Shown one piece after another: positions 1-7,858 of a stretch of DNA of 36,186 nucleotides. Positions within the stretch are counted from its first letter, which is position 1; the number at the start of each line of letters is the position of its first letter. The DNA lies in contig JAOZIA010000009.1 in NCBI GenBank assembly GCA_026014585.1, positions 1 through 36,186 of the forward strand. Reading direction: 5' to 3'. The stretch is from Candidatus Bathyarchaeota archaeon (lineage in GTDB: Archaea; Thermoproteota; Bathyarchaeia; Bathyarchaeales; Bathycorpusculaceae). The notes beneath the pieces are model-generated. The model saw only the letters and a program-made list of their open reading frames with translations, was not told the origin of the DNA and ran no database searches. Made by a program: the position numbers and the translations under genes.

Positions 1-2
1 TA

Positions 3-368
3 AGCCTCAAAACCTTCCATCCCCTCTGGTTTGTCCAGTACTGCATTGGGCTTTTCGGACGGCAAGAAGCCGAAGCATTCCTACATGGCAGCATGAAAAC
101 ACCGCCCGTATACATCCGAGTTAACACCCTCAAAGACCTCGAAGAAGGCACCATAACAAAACTAAGAGAGGAAAAAGTGACTCTGGAACACAAGCAACCT
201 TTAAGACAGACGGCTTTTCCAGTTTCTAACTTTCTTAGCTACATATTCTTTTTAGTTAAAGAATATTTTTTTCTTAACGTAAAAGTCATAATCCAGCAAA
301 AATTTTTAAAAAAAGTTTTGCAAAGCAACTCGTCAAAACTTGAAAGCCCCTTTAACAACCGAGGATGA
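3..368 (+). pseudogene. Truncated NOL1/NOP2/Sun-type RNA cytosine-C5 methylase (N-terminal fragment)
   Basis: The frame is open from the window edge. Its first ~65 codons read like the N-terminal part of archaeal NOL1/NOP2/Sun RNA m5C methylases, including a helical region with WFVQYCIGLFGR and then the conserved YIRVNTLK strand at about 108-131. The family normally continues for over 200 residues with a SAM-binding domain and catalytic cysteines. Here family-like sequence fades near position 220-235. The frame then runs antisense through the 3' end of the opposing methyltransferase gene and stops at 366-368, so that tail is probably not native protein. The KQPLRQTAF stretch may be a displaced piece of the following family segment, which would mean internal deletion. 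The gene's true 5' end lies outside the window. I infer a broken gene, not a functional enzyme. Confidence 0.55.
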
Positions 369-949
369 CTTGTTAATTTGAGGGCATTCTCGAGAATTGG
401 AATTATATGAACAAATACGAAAAACTCCATTTCATTAACTATCTCAAAATGTTTAGCAAGGGTTCGTCTCAAGATGGATAGAACAAAAGGTCTTTCGGTA
501 GGGTCATGAATATTGGTTGGGAACACTTTTCGACCAAGAAAGGCTATTATATTTAAAAGTCCAGGTTCATAGAGAAAAACGTATGAACGTTGAACAGTAA
601 CTCTTTTAATCTCCAAGATTGAATCATTCAGATTGCTGAAATGGTGCAATGCTGATTTACAAACAACTAAATCAACACAAGAATCTTTTATGGGAAGTTT
701 TTGTGCATCAGCCAATATACGATGAGTATTAAATCGCCTTATTCTTTGGAGCGTTTCTTTTGAAAGGTTTATGCCTATAATATTAGGGCAATATTCATTT
801 ACCAAAGCAACTTCTTTCCCTGCACCCAATACAATGCAATCATGGCTGTCAACCTTTGCAATGGCACTTTTGAATAAAAGATCGGGCCCAGAATCCAATA
901 AATACTTCATACTTGCAATATTCCATTGCGCACCCCAGTTTCTTCTCAT
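239..949 (-). CDS. Class I SAM-dependent methyltransferase (Methyltransferase_11 type)
   Basis: The protein (~236 residues) has a Rossmann methyltransferase core. The motif I-like glycine stretch VLGAGKEVALV follows an N-terminal helix, an acidic LADAQKLPIKD stretch marks motif II, and VDLVVCKSALHHF is the post-motif typical of Methyltransferase_11. The C-terminal third is hydrophobic and Lys-rich. The substrate is unknown; relatives modify quinones, lipids, sugars or small metabolites. I place the start at the ATG at 949; a GTG at 961 is the alternative. The gene faces a truncated RNA methylase fragment and overlaps its open frame by ~130 bp. The local sequence is AT-rich relative to neighbours, which is compatible with recent insertion. 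The stop is TAG. Confidence 0.75.
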   Translation of the reverse strand: MRRNWGAQWNIASMKYLLDSGPDLLFKSAIAKVDSHDCIVLGAGKEVALVNEYCPNIIGINLSKETLQRIRRFNTHRILADAQKLPIKDSCVDLVVCKSALHHFSNLNDSILEIKRVTVQRSYVFLYEPGLLNIIAFLGRKVFPTNIHDPTERPFVLSILRRTLAKHFEIVNEMEFFVFVHIIPILENALKLTSHPRLLKGLSSFDELLCKTFFKNFCWIMTFTLRKKYSLTKKNM

Positions 950-1341
950 GTTTTTGCCCACTAAAATTTTTGGTTATTTGGCGATTTTTTCTAGGAAATC
1001 GTGTTATCGCATATAAGGTTATGGCTGTAGGCGTGCTAAACCATCCAAACAGATATCCGATTAAAAGTCTGTATTTCAGAAAAATCAGGGGACACAGAAT
1101 CAAACCTTTTAGAATCGACATCTTAACATAGGATAAGGCGAATAGTAAAATGCCCAAGCCAGAGTATTTCTAAGCAAATTTATTATCACTTCTTGTTACA
1201 TTCTTAATGCATAATGCGTAGTGCCATACCTATCGGGAAAATTAAAAGGGAACCTTCCACATATCCATTAAGTATCTGGTGTGTGCTTTGAGTAAAAACG
1301 AATTATCCATTTCATATCAACCCTTCAAAGAAATAGTAATA
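950..1341. other. Sparse intergenic stretch with a likely archaeal promoter
   Basis: About 390 bases separate two divergent genes. A minus-strand open frame (849-1157) encodes hydrophobic sequence but overlaps the methyltransferase start and matches no family I recognise; it could be a decayed gene end. An A/T-rich element AAGCAAATTTATTATC near 1171-1186 resembles a BRE plus TATA box for the plus-strand operon that follows. It would imply a leader of over 100 nt to the ATG at 1342. An in-frame GTG at 1279 would shorten that leader. I see no RNA gene or repeat here. Confidence 0.4.
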
Positions 1342-1656
1342 ATGGAAAAAACCAAGTTCGCCAGCGCCGACGAAATCGCACGTTTCACCTCGGTGATTGC
1401 AGGCGGCAAACTTGCGGGGCTTTACTGGGTTGACGGCGTAGTATTCTTGTATTTCCCACTCACGGCATCTACAAGCGCGGTGTCTAAAGCTTTGTTAGAG
1501 GAAGGCAAGGTTTACTGGACTTTTGTGGGGTACGCGATGATGCCCAAGTACGCACCCATTATTGAAACCAAAGAAAAAATGATTGTGCCCGTGGTTGACA
1601 TCACTTCTGACCCGATTTTGCGGCAAGTTGCTGAGTGGCTTAAAACTCAAGAGTAG
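1342..1656 (+). CDS. Small conserved-looking protein of unknown function, operon with riboflavin kinase
   Basis: This is a protein of ~104 residues that I cannot assign to a family. It appears compact and soluble, alternating beta and helix, with a central hydrophobic stretch (GLYWVDGVVFLYFPL). There are no cysteine clusters, signal peptide or clear membrane segments. I chose the ATG at 1342 because the upstream in-frame codons (from GTG 1279) look non-conserved in composition. The TAG stop is followed five bases later by the TTG start of the riboflavin kinase gene, so the two are almost certainly co-transcribed and probably translationally coupled. A link to flavin metabolism is only an inference from this spacing. 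Confidence 0.7.
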   Translation: MEKTKFASADEIARFTSVIAGGKLAGLYWVDGVVFLYFPLTASTSAVSKALLEEGKVYWTFVGYAMMPKYAPIIETKEKMIVPVVDITSDPILRQVAEWLKTQE

Positions 1657-1661
1657 CAACC

Positions 1662-2045
1662 TTGCAAGTCACAATTGAAGGAACAGTTTTCAGCGGCAAA
1701 GGCGAAGGAAAAAAATTTGTTTCCCTACCCTGGGTAACCAAGCAGATAGGGGAGTTTGCGGGGTTTTTGCCGTATCTTGGAACCCTCAACATTTTGCTTT
1801 CAAAGGAAAATCAGAACAAGAAACTGCAAATGCAGACAGCGGGGGGGTTTGTGATTAAGCCAGAGCAGGGCTTTTTTGAGGGCAAACTGTTTCCCGCTAA
1901 GATTGAGGGGGTAGCTTGCGCGGTTATTATTCCGTTGGTGCCCAATTACCCTGAAAACGTGTTAGAAATAGTTGCTAAAGAAAATTTAAGAGAAAAATTA
2001 AAAATAAAGGATGGCAGCCACGTTAAAGTGGACTATGCCGATTGA
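1662..2045 (+). CDS. ribK: CTP-dependent riboflavin kinase (DUF120 family)
   Basis: Archaeal RibK phosphorylates riboflavin to FMN using CTP instead of ATP. The 127-residue length fits the family. Recognisable landmarks in order are GTVFSGKGEGKKFVSLPW near the N-terminus, the PYLGTLNI strand-turn, the YPAKI-like segment (LFPAKIEGV), and the C-terminal VLEIVAKENLREKLKIKDG block that closes the barrel. Translation starts at TTG; no better ATG exists. The gene follows a small unknown gene with a 5 nt gap. Its TGA stop directly abuts the stop of the opposing ACD gene, leaving no intergenic room. FMN made here would feed the flavoproteins of the window, but that connection is general. Confidence 0.9.
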   Translation: MQVTIEGTVFSGKGEGKKFVSLPWVTKQIGEFAGFLPYLGTLNILLSKENQNKKLQMQTAGGFVIKPEQGFFEGKLFPAKIEGVACAVIIPLVPNYPENVLEIVAKENLREKLKIKDGSHVKVDYAD

Positions 2046-3536
2046 TTATTTCTTTTTGCTGTAGAATTCTTTGATGTATTCTTGGTCGTAGCCGTTCTTT
2101 TTCAGATATGCTCCGTATTGAACCAGCGCGTTAATAGCTCTAGCTGCGTCTTCGGGTGATTCAAAAGATGGCACGCCGAGCTTGTCAAATCTTGACCGTG
2201 TATAAAGCGCCATTTCTGTCTCGCCGATGTCGCACATAACTATGGGTTTGGTGTATTCAGAAGCGATTTTAGCTAAGCCGTCAATATGTACTTCACGTAA
2301 ACCTGGCATGTGATGGAGCCCCAGAAGGATTATGCCATAAATCTGTGGATCCTGAAACATCAAGTCAGCAGCCATAACGAACATGTCATCAGTTACTGAA
2401 CCAGTGAGGTCAACGGGGTTGGATGTTGCCGCGATTTTGAGGATGATGTTTTGGTCTTTTAGTTCTTGGAATTTCTTTAATGTTCCTTCAGAGAAACGGT
2501 CAACGGTTAAACCTAGGTCTTCACATTCATCAACAGCCATAACTCCAGGTCCACCAGCATCCGTTAAGATGCCGAGGTTTTTGCCTAAAGCTGGAGGCTG
2601 CATTGCAAGGGCTTTACCTATGTCAAAGAACTCTTCCATGTCCCGTGCTCGTATAACTCCACATTGCTCAAAGGCTGCATCGTAAACTTTGTCTGAACCT
2701 GCGATGGCTCCAGTGTGGGAGGCTGCGGCTCGTGCACCTGCGGAGCTTCTGCCTGATTTGATTATGACTACTGGTTTTTTAAGGGTGACTTTTTTAGCTA
2801 CTTCAAGAAAAGCTCTTCCGCCTTTAACGTCTTCTAAGTAAACCATTATGACTTTGGTTTCTTCATCATGTAGCAGGTAATCGAGAATGTCAGATTCAGT
2901 TACGTCACATTTGTTTCCAAAACTTACGAATTTGCTAATGCCAATTTGGTGTCCAGTCAAATAGTCCAAAGCTGCAACACCAAAAGCACCGCTCTGAGTA
3001 ATCATGGCAATGTTGCCGGGCATTGGTCTTGGTGTGGCAACGACTTCTTCGCCTGTGGTTAAAACCTTGGTTTCAGGCAAAAATAATGTGTCTACACCTG
3101 TTTTTGAGTAGTAAACGCCTAGACAGTTTGGTCCAAGCAGGCGGATGCCGCCTTTTTTGGCGATTTCGACCACTTGGTCTTCAAGCTCTTTGTTTCCAAC
3201 TTCTTTGAATCCTGAGCTGATGATTACTGCATTTTTTACTTTTTTCGCCACGGCTTCTTCCATAACGCCGGGGACAGCTTTTGCTGGAACAATAACCACA
3301 ATTAAGTCAATTGGGTCGGTGATTTCACTTAGGGTATGATAACATTTGAAACCTAAAATGGAGTCCTCTTTGGGATTAACCGGGTAGAGTTCTCCTTTGA
3401 AAACATCCCGTTTCTTGTTTGTGGCAAAGCTTTTGAATATGACTTGTCCTGCTTTATCGAGTTTTTTGGTTGCACCTATAACGGCTACGCTTTTTGGATT
3501 GAAGAAAGCATCAATATTCTGCACTGCGTCTTCCAT
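2046..3536 (-). CDS. ADP-forming acetate/acyl-CoA ligase, alpha subunit
   Basis: This enzyme class converts acyl-CoA + ADP + Pi to acid + ATP + CoA and is a main site of substrate-level phosphorylation in peptide-fermenting archaea. The ~496-residue protein has an N-terminal CoA-binding Rossmann domain (FFNPKSVAVIGATKK), then two succinyl-CoA-ligase-like flavodoxin domains with the TQSGAFGVAALDY segment. The phospho-accepting histidine is in ASHTGAIAGSD, at about residue 274. I start at the ATG at 3536 because the CoA-binding domain begins right after it; the frame stays open to 3623. No ATP-grasp beta subunit is present in the protein or next to it, so the partner must be elsewhere. The gene lies downstream of the F420 ligase gene on the same strand. 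Confidence 0.9.
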   Translation of the reverse strand: MEDAVQNIDAFFNPKSVAVIGATKKLDKAGQVIFKSFATNKKRDVFKGELYPVNPKEDSILGFKCYHTLSEITDPIDLIVVIVPAKAVPGVMEEAVAKKVKNAVIISSGFKEVGNKELEDQVVEIAKKGGIRLLGPNCLGVYYSKTGVDTLFLPETKVLTTGEEVVATPRPMPGNIAMITQSGAFGVAALDYLTGHQIGISKFVSFGNKCDVTESDILDYLLHDEETKVIMVYLEDVKGGRAFLEVAKKVTLKKPVVIIKSGRSSAGARAAASHTGAIAGSDKVYDAAFEQCGVIRARDMEEFFDIGKALAMQPPALGKNLGILTDAGGPGVMAVDECEDLGLTVDRFSEGTLKKFQELKDQNIILKIAATSNPVDLTGSVTDDMFVMAADLMFQDPQIYGIILLGLHHMPGLREVHIDGLAKIASEYTKPIVMCDIGETEMALYTRSRFDKLGVPSFESPEDAARAINALVQYGAYLKKNGYDQEYIKEFYSKKK

Positions 3537-3623
3537 ATTATTTTCCCAACTTGTATTTTTCCTACTAACGAAAAAAACAGTGGTATTAAGATTGTGTTCA
3601 TAAACTATGGCTTTGCAAGGCAT

Positions 3624-4469
3624 TTAACGGGGGGTTTTGCGTACTATAACAACAGGTTTATGCTTAACATTGGCGAGCATATCATAACTGACACCACTAA
3701 CCTCCACGCCAAAACGAGCCGCCATATCCCAAACAGTTGCACCCGAACCAGCCCCCCGTACATGGTCAGCGATGTTAGCGATTTTTAAGGATTCACCAGC
3801 ATGAAACCTGCAGCCAGCAACTGCAAGCGGTGTAGAACTCTTCTTGAACCTAAGTACCCTGCCAACAAGATAAGTAAATAAACCACCGAAGGCGGGGATG
3901 CCTTTGACGGCGTGGGGCAACGGAGTGAAGTAAAAATTTCGGAAAAGATAAGTTTTGTCTGTGTCAACGATAATTATGCAGACGCGCCGATTTAGGGTAG
4001 CTTGAATGTACCCGCGGATTTGTTCGGCGGTTTCTTGAGGGTTCTTTAGGGGCATACTCACGTATGAGTAGGGCAGATTGGAGCCGTCGATGCCGCCTTC
4101 CGACCCGAACAGCAAAGCCTGAAAGAGCCCCGCGTACTGCAAGATTACCTGCTTGTGCTTGCCGCCTGATTCTATGGGGTACTCGCGGAGTCGCCTGATG
4201 AGTCTTGGTCCAAAATGGCACAGCGCACCCAAAAAGTAACCCCAAACCAGCTGCATCCAAACCCGCGCTAAAAATTTGGCACTTAAACTTGGCTTAACCT
4301 GAGCCTCATCAATTATGTTGCCCTGTGCTGTGGAAACTGCTTTTTCAGAAATCACCACGAAGTCGCCATCCAAAACCCTGCCCGCAAGGGCTTTGGCGAT
4401 TTTGGCGTGGTAGTCCTCTTTGGGTTTCCAGTAGCCTGTCTTTATTGCCAGAGCTTTATACTTTACCAT
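3624..4469 (-). CDS. Coenzyme F420-0:L-glutamate ligase family protein (CofE-like)
   Basis: CofE adds gamma-linked glutamates to F420-0 using GTP. The 281-residue protein shows the family's early DGDFVVISEKAVSTAQG block, a mid-protein EGGIDGSNLP segment, VCIIIVDTDKTY (acidic strand used for metal/nucleotide), and a C-terminal GATVWDMAARFGVEVSG region. It is slightly longer than minimal CofE (~250), with extra basic helical sequence after residue 60, so it may be one of the divergent archaeal paralogues with a different acceptor. The next gene on this strand (ACD alpha) begins 87 nt downstream or less, so co-transcription is possible. Assignment to the family is strong; exact substrate is less certain. 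Confidence 0.8.
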   Translation of the reverse strand: MVKYKALAIKTGYWKPKEDYHAKIAKALAGRVLDGDFVVISEKAVSTAQGNIIDEAQVKPSLSAKFLARVWMQLVWGYFLGALCHFGPRLIRRLREYPIESGGKHKQVILQYAGLFQALLFGSEGGIDGSNLPYSYVSMPLKNPQETAEQIRGYIQATLNRRVCIIIVDTDKTYLFRNFYFTPLPHAVKGIPAFGGLFTYLVGRVLRFKKSSTPLAVAGCRFHAGESLKIANIADHVRGAGSGATVWDMAARFGVEVSGVSYDMLANVKHKPVVIVRKTPR

Positions 4470-4626
4470 TAAGGATGCACACTATCAGAGCAGTCTTTAC
4501 TTAAGGTTAATAAATACTTATCAGATTTCTGTGAATGAACAAAAAGGTAAATGAAATGTCAGTTGCCCATTTTGAGCAGTGTACGTCTATTGTGTCTTAA
4601 ATTGACAAAAGTTCTAGTCTGTTTTT

Positions 4627-4646
4627 GGGAAATTTTAAAAATACCT
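4627..4646 (+). promoter_or_regulatory. Likely TATA element for the glycosyltransferase gene
   Basis: The A/T run GGGAAATTTTAAAAATACC is centred about 27 bp before the TTG at 4665, which would give a nearly leaderless transcript. This supports the TTG start. A second AT-rich element near 4507-4522 is too far upstream unless the leader is long. Confidence 0.4.
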
Positions 4647-4664
4647 TGACACAAAATTACGTGT

Positions 4665-5981
4665 TTGTGGGAGGAGTTGACAGCTCAAAACTTCAAGGCT
4701 TTTCTGCTTAGGCATTACCCGTTAATCGGGGTTTTAATTGGCGCTCTGTTACTTTTGCTGTCCATTGGCGAATATCACAATTGGGATTCCGACCTAGAAT
4801 TTGAGGCTGCGGGAAACGTGTTAAGCAATGGCTTTCCCTTGGTTAACCACAATATTATAAACCAGCCCCCACTTGGCTTCTACATCAACGCACCCATCTT
4901 TGCTATTTCCGGGTTAAATTACCACAACGCCATCTCCATCCAGATTGCTTTTGCTCTTGGCTGCATAACGCTGCTTTACGCCGCTGGCACTCTACTCTAC
5001 GGCAGGCGAACTGGACTGGCAGCAGCTGCTCTTTTCGCGGTGGTTCCATGGCAGGTTTACATTTCAAAAATTTTCCTCATAGACGTAAAAGCCCTCTTTT
5101 TCAGTTTACTGTTTCTGATTGTGGCGGTTTATGCTGTGCGGCGTAATTCGGAGCGACTGGTTTTGGCAGCTGGAGCAGTGTTTGGAATTGCATTACTTAC
5201 AAAACTTTATGCCGTGTTTATGCTGGTTCCAATTGCGCTATTGCTTTTTTTGAACCGTCAAGAAACCGATTTCAGACTTTCTACAAGAAAACTGTGGATT
5301 TTTCTTGCACCTATTGCTCTTCTGCAGTTTGTGTGGTATGGCATATTTTTTAACTCTAATTTTTTAAACGTTTACTTTAGCACAGACTTTGGAGGACACC
5401 TAACCAATTCCTCACCCACTTATCTTCTGAACCTTCTGGTGCAAAGTGGAGGCTGGTTTTTGTGGGCTGCAACAATTTTCTCGCTGGTTCTAACTGCATG
5501 TTTCTGGAGGTTTTTTGCAGGTTTAAGACGTATGGATTTGGTTTGTTTTGGAACGGTAGCGGTTATTTGCAGTATCGATTTGCTGTTTGCCATGGTTTTC
5601 GGTTGGCCTGTGCCGTACATTAGTTCGTTTAAGTACCTGTATTTTGCCGTGCCATTTTTCTGCCTGTTGGCAGCATCTTTAGCGGCGAAAAGCAGCAAAC
5701 TAATTGCCTTGGGCAGTAAAGGCTCTGGCAGAAAAACGAAAATAGCTTTAGCCGGATTTGGAGCAGTTTTACTCGTGGTCAGCCTATTCGAAAACGCCCT
5801 GTTTATCATTGAACACCCAAGCGAAATTTTCATTCGTTTAGATTCTTTCAACTACTTCCCATTATACCAATTTTCGCCAGCCATCGCAGACCACCAAAAC
5901 TTCGCCTACTTAGGCACCGCAACAATAATTCTCTCTTTGCTACTACCATTAATAATGCAAATTTTAAAAAGAGAGGGCTAA
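4665..5981 (+). CDS. Polytopic membrane glycosyltransferase (GT39/GT83, PMT-like)
   Basis: The 438-residue protein has about ten hydrophobic membrane spans. After the first span, a loop with HNWDSDLEFEAAGNVL and NIINQPPLGFYINAP matches the PMT_2/ArnT architecture, in which acidic residues of the first outer loop are catalytic. Such enzymes transfer a sugar from a lipid-phosphate carrier to protein or lipid on the outer face of the membrane. The C-terminus ends soon after the last span, with no long outer domain, so it is a compact member. Start is a TTG at 4665 supported by the upstream TATA-like element. It is convergent with the flavoprotein gene with an 11 bp gap. Acceptor and donor cannot be told from sequence. 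Confidence 0.8.
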   Translation: MWEELTAQNFKAFLLRHYPLIGVLIGALLLLLSIGEYHNWDSDLEFEAAGNVLSNGFPLVNHNIINQPPLGFYINAPIFAISGLNYHNAISIQIAFALGCITLLYAAGTLLYGRRTGLAAAALFAVVPWQVYISKIFLIDVKALFFSLLFLIVAVYAVRRNSERLVLAAGAVFGIALLTKLYAVFMLVPIALLLFLNRQETDFRLSTRKLWIFLAPIALLQFVWYGIFFNSNFLNVYFSTDFGGHLTNSSPTYLLNLLVQSGGWFLWAATIFSLVLTACFWRFFAGLRRMDLVCFGTVAVICSIDLLFAMVFGWPVPYISSFKYLYFAVPFFCLLAASLAAKSSKLIALGSKGSGRKTKIALAGFGAVLLVVSLFENALFIIEHPSEIFIRLDSFNYFPLYQFSPAIADHQNFAYLGTATIILSLLLPLIMQILKREG

Positions 5982-5992
5982 CTGCTGCCCAC

Positions 5993-7345
5993 TTACCGCA
6001 GCTTCATCAGCACCATTTCCGCCGCAAGCACCATAGGCTCCCAAGTCTCACACAGAGGCGGCGCGTAAGCAGTGTCAGCTTTGGCGAGTTCCCGAACAGT
6101 CATACCCTGCTGAATTGCAAAGCTCAGACAGTTAACGCGCTGCGTTACTTCTTCGCCTCCGATAACTTGCCCACCAACAATACGTTGGGATTCTTTTTCG
6201 ACGATGAGTTTTACTTTGATGGGTTTTGCGTCGGGGTAGTAGTCCGCGCGGGTTTTGCTGGTTATGGCTCCTGTGACTACTTCGATGCGGTTTCTTGCCG
6301 CGGCAGTTTCAGTTAAGCCTGTGTTACCGGCCTCAATTTCAAAAAGTCGCGTGACTGCGGATGCTAAGACTCCGCTGAATTGTGAGTAGCCGCCGCCAGC
6401 ATTTGCGCCTGCAACCTTACCCATCCTGACCGCTACAGTGCCAAGTTGGGGACAACAGGGCTTATGCGTAACAATGTTTGGGGCTTCAGCACAGTCACCC
6501 ACAGCATAGACATCTTTGACTTCGGTTTCCATCCTGCCGTTAGTTTTGATTGCGCGTGTCTCACCCAATGGAATTCCCACGTCAACGGCAAGTTTGGTGT
6601 TTGCACGTACGCCAAAGGCGCTGATGAATAGGTCGGCTTCGATTTTTTCTCCGCCAGCCAGTATCGCGGTGACTTTTTGGTCTCCGAGGAATTCTTCGAC
6701 GCATTTGCAGGTGAGGATTTTCATGCCCTTAGATTCGAGGTGTTCCTGCACCAGTTTTGCCATGTCCGCGTCCAATAGTTGGGGCAGAATCTGGGGGAGC
6801 ATCTCCACGATTGTGACTTGTAGTCCACGCTCTATTAAGCCAACGCCAACTTCTAAGCCGATAAGTCCTGCACCCATGATGACAGCGGATTTTGCGCCTG
6901 CTTTAACAACTGCGTCGATACATTCGCCGTCTTCCATGCCGCGTAAGCTTAGCACGCCAGGTTTTTCTTTGCCTTTGATTGGGGGTGTGAAGCTATCTGC
7001 GCCTGTGGCGATTATTAGACTGTCATAGGGCAGCGTTTCGGTTGTTCCTATTTTGGTTTGTATGGTAACAGTTTTTTCGTTGGTGTTTATTTTGGTGGCT
7101 TTGGTTTCGGTGCGCAGGTTAAGCTTTTGCATTTGGAAGAATGCTTGGGGGTAAACTATTAGGTCTCTAAAACATTTGATTTGACCGCCAATCACAAATG
7201 GTAAGCCGCAGCGTGAGTAGCCCGCGTTGGTTTCCTGCGTGATTAGTGTGATTTCGGCTGTGCGGTCTTTTTTTCTTGCGGCAGAGGCAGCTTCTACGCC
7301 TGAAGCGTTAGCGCCGATGATTACTATGCGCCGTGCCATTGCCAT
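5993..7345 (-). CDS. CoA-disulfide-reductase-like FAD/NAD(P)H oxidoreductase
   Basis: The 450-residue protein is a single-cysteine pyridine-nucleotide-disulfide oxidoreductase. It has an FAD-binding VIIGANASGVEAA at residues 8-20, the active-site motif YSRCGLPF with Cys at about 46 (CoADR/NADH oxidase/peroxidase class, one redox cysteine rather than CxxxxC), and an NAD(P) site MGAGLIGLEVG near 157. Then follow the second FAD motif DVYAVGDCAEA and a C-terminal dimerisation domain with the conserved TAYAPPL segment. It reduces CoA disulfide, polysulfide/S0 or O2 depending on the member. The gene starts 9 bp after the stop of an H-protein-like gene on the same strand, so the two form an operon. 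A dedicated lipoyl-carrier partner is possible but not shown. Confidence 0.88.
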   Translation of the reverse strand: MAMARRIVIIGANASGVEAASAARKKDRTAEITLITQETNAGYSRCGLPFVIGGQIKCFRDLIVYPQAFFQMQKLNLRTETKATKINTNEKTVTIQTKIGTTETLPYDSLIIATGADSFTPPIKGKEKPGVLSLRGMEDGECIDAVVKAGAKSAVIMGAGLIGLEVGVGLIERGLQVTIVEMLPQILPQLLDADMAKLVQEHLESKGMKILTCKCVEEFLGDQKVTAILAGGEKIEADLFISAFGVRANTKLAVDVGIPLGETRAIKTNGRMETEVKDVYAVGDCAEAPNIVTHKPCCPQLGTVAVRMGKVAGANAGGGYSQFSGVLASAVTRLFEIEAGNTGLTETAAARNRIEVVTGAITSKTRADYYPDAKPIKVKLIVEKESQRIVGGQVIGGEEVTQRVNCLSFAIQQGMTVRELAKADTAYAPPLCETWEPMVLAAEMVLMKLR

Positions 7346-7354
7346 GCCTTCAGG

Positions 7355-7774
7355 TCAGCATTTTCCTGCGGCTTGCGCCTTGTGCCACTCAACGGCTTTG
7401 TCAAAATCCATAATGATAGCAAGGTCGGCTTGTAGGTTGCTGGGTGTTACTACGATTAGCCAGCCGTTGCTGTAGGGGTCTTCGTTTAGGGTTTCGGGTT
7501 TGGATTGCACTTCATCGTTGACTTCGGTGATTGTGCCGCTGATTGGAGCAACCAAATCCGAGACTGCCTTGACGGATTCAAGTGTGCCGTATGGCTCGTT
7601 TTGTTTGATTTCGGTGCCTACGCTTGGCAACTCGGCGTAAACGATTTCCCTAAGTGATTTTTGAGCATAATCAGTTATGCCTATGCGGACTTTTTCGCCC
7701 TCAATTTTAACCCATGAAAAATCATTTGAATAATATAGCCCTTCAGGAACATCGTATGATTCAATTTTTACCAT
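7355..7774 (-). CDS. gcvH: Glycine cleavage system H-like lipoyl carrier protein
   Basis: H protein carries the lipoyl arm between the glycine cleavage enzymes, and related carriers serve in sulfur metabolism. This 139-residue protein has the complete domain: VRIGITDYAQ, the lipoylation site TLESVKAVSD with Lys at about 69, PISGTITEVNDEV, and the C-terminal NEDPYSNGWLIVV. The ATG at 7774 is chosen because the domain starts just after it; the frame is open to 7825. No P, T or L subunit lies in the window. The downstream operon partner is a CoADR-like flavoprotein, which is unusual for a canonical glycine cleavage locus. The protein ends in a C-terminal cysteine. The stop is TGA, rare among genes here. 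Confidence 0.88.
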   Translation of the reverse strand: MVKIESYDVPEGLYYSNDFSWVKIEGEKVRIGITDYAQKSLREIVYAELPSVGTEIKQNEPYGTLESVKAVSDLVAPISGTITEVNDEVQSKPETLNEDPYSNGWLIVVTPSNLQADLAIIMDFDKAVEWHKAQAAGKC

Positions 7775-7825
7775 AACCTTGAACCTTCCCAAGTTTATAA
7801 TTAAGATAACGTGAACTGCCATCAA

Positions 7826-7836
7826 ACTATAAAAGG
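7826..7836 (-). promoter_or_regulatory. Likely TATA box of the H-protein/flavoprotein operon
   Basis: Read on the minus strand, CCTTTTATAGT lies about 50 bp before the ATG at 7774. Transcription would begin near 7804 and leave a ~30 nt leader containing AAGGTT just before the start. A second, closer AT element near 7791-7801 would instead give a leaderless message. Confidence 0.4.
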
Positions 7837-7858
7837 TTTAAGAAAAGAAAAAACGGGT

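Noticed and set aside
849-1157. Minus-strand open frame with a hydrophobic stretch
   Set aside because: It overlaps the methyltransferase start in another frame, lacks family resemblance and a good ribosome site. At most it is a remnant of a gene end.
5420-5851. 143-codon antisense frame within the glycosyltransferase gene
   Set aside because: Shadow of a membrane protein reading frame, no independent start signal or family.
6516-7028. 170-codon plus-strand open frame opposite the flavoprotein
   Set aside because: It is antisense to a strongly conserved coding region and has Ser/Thr/Pro-rich low-complexity composition typical of shadow frames.
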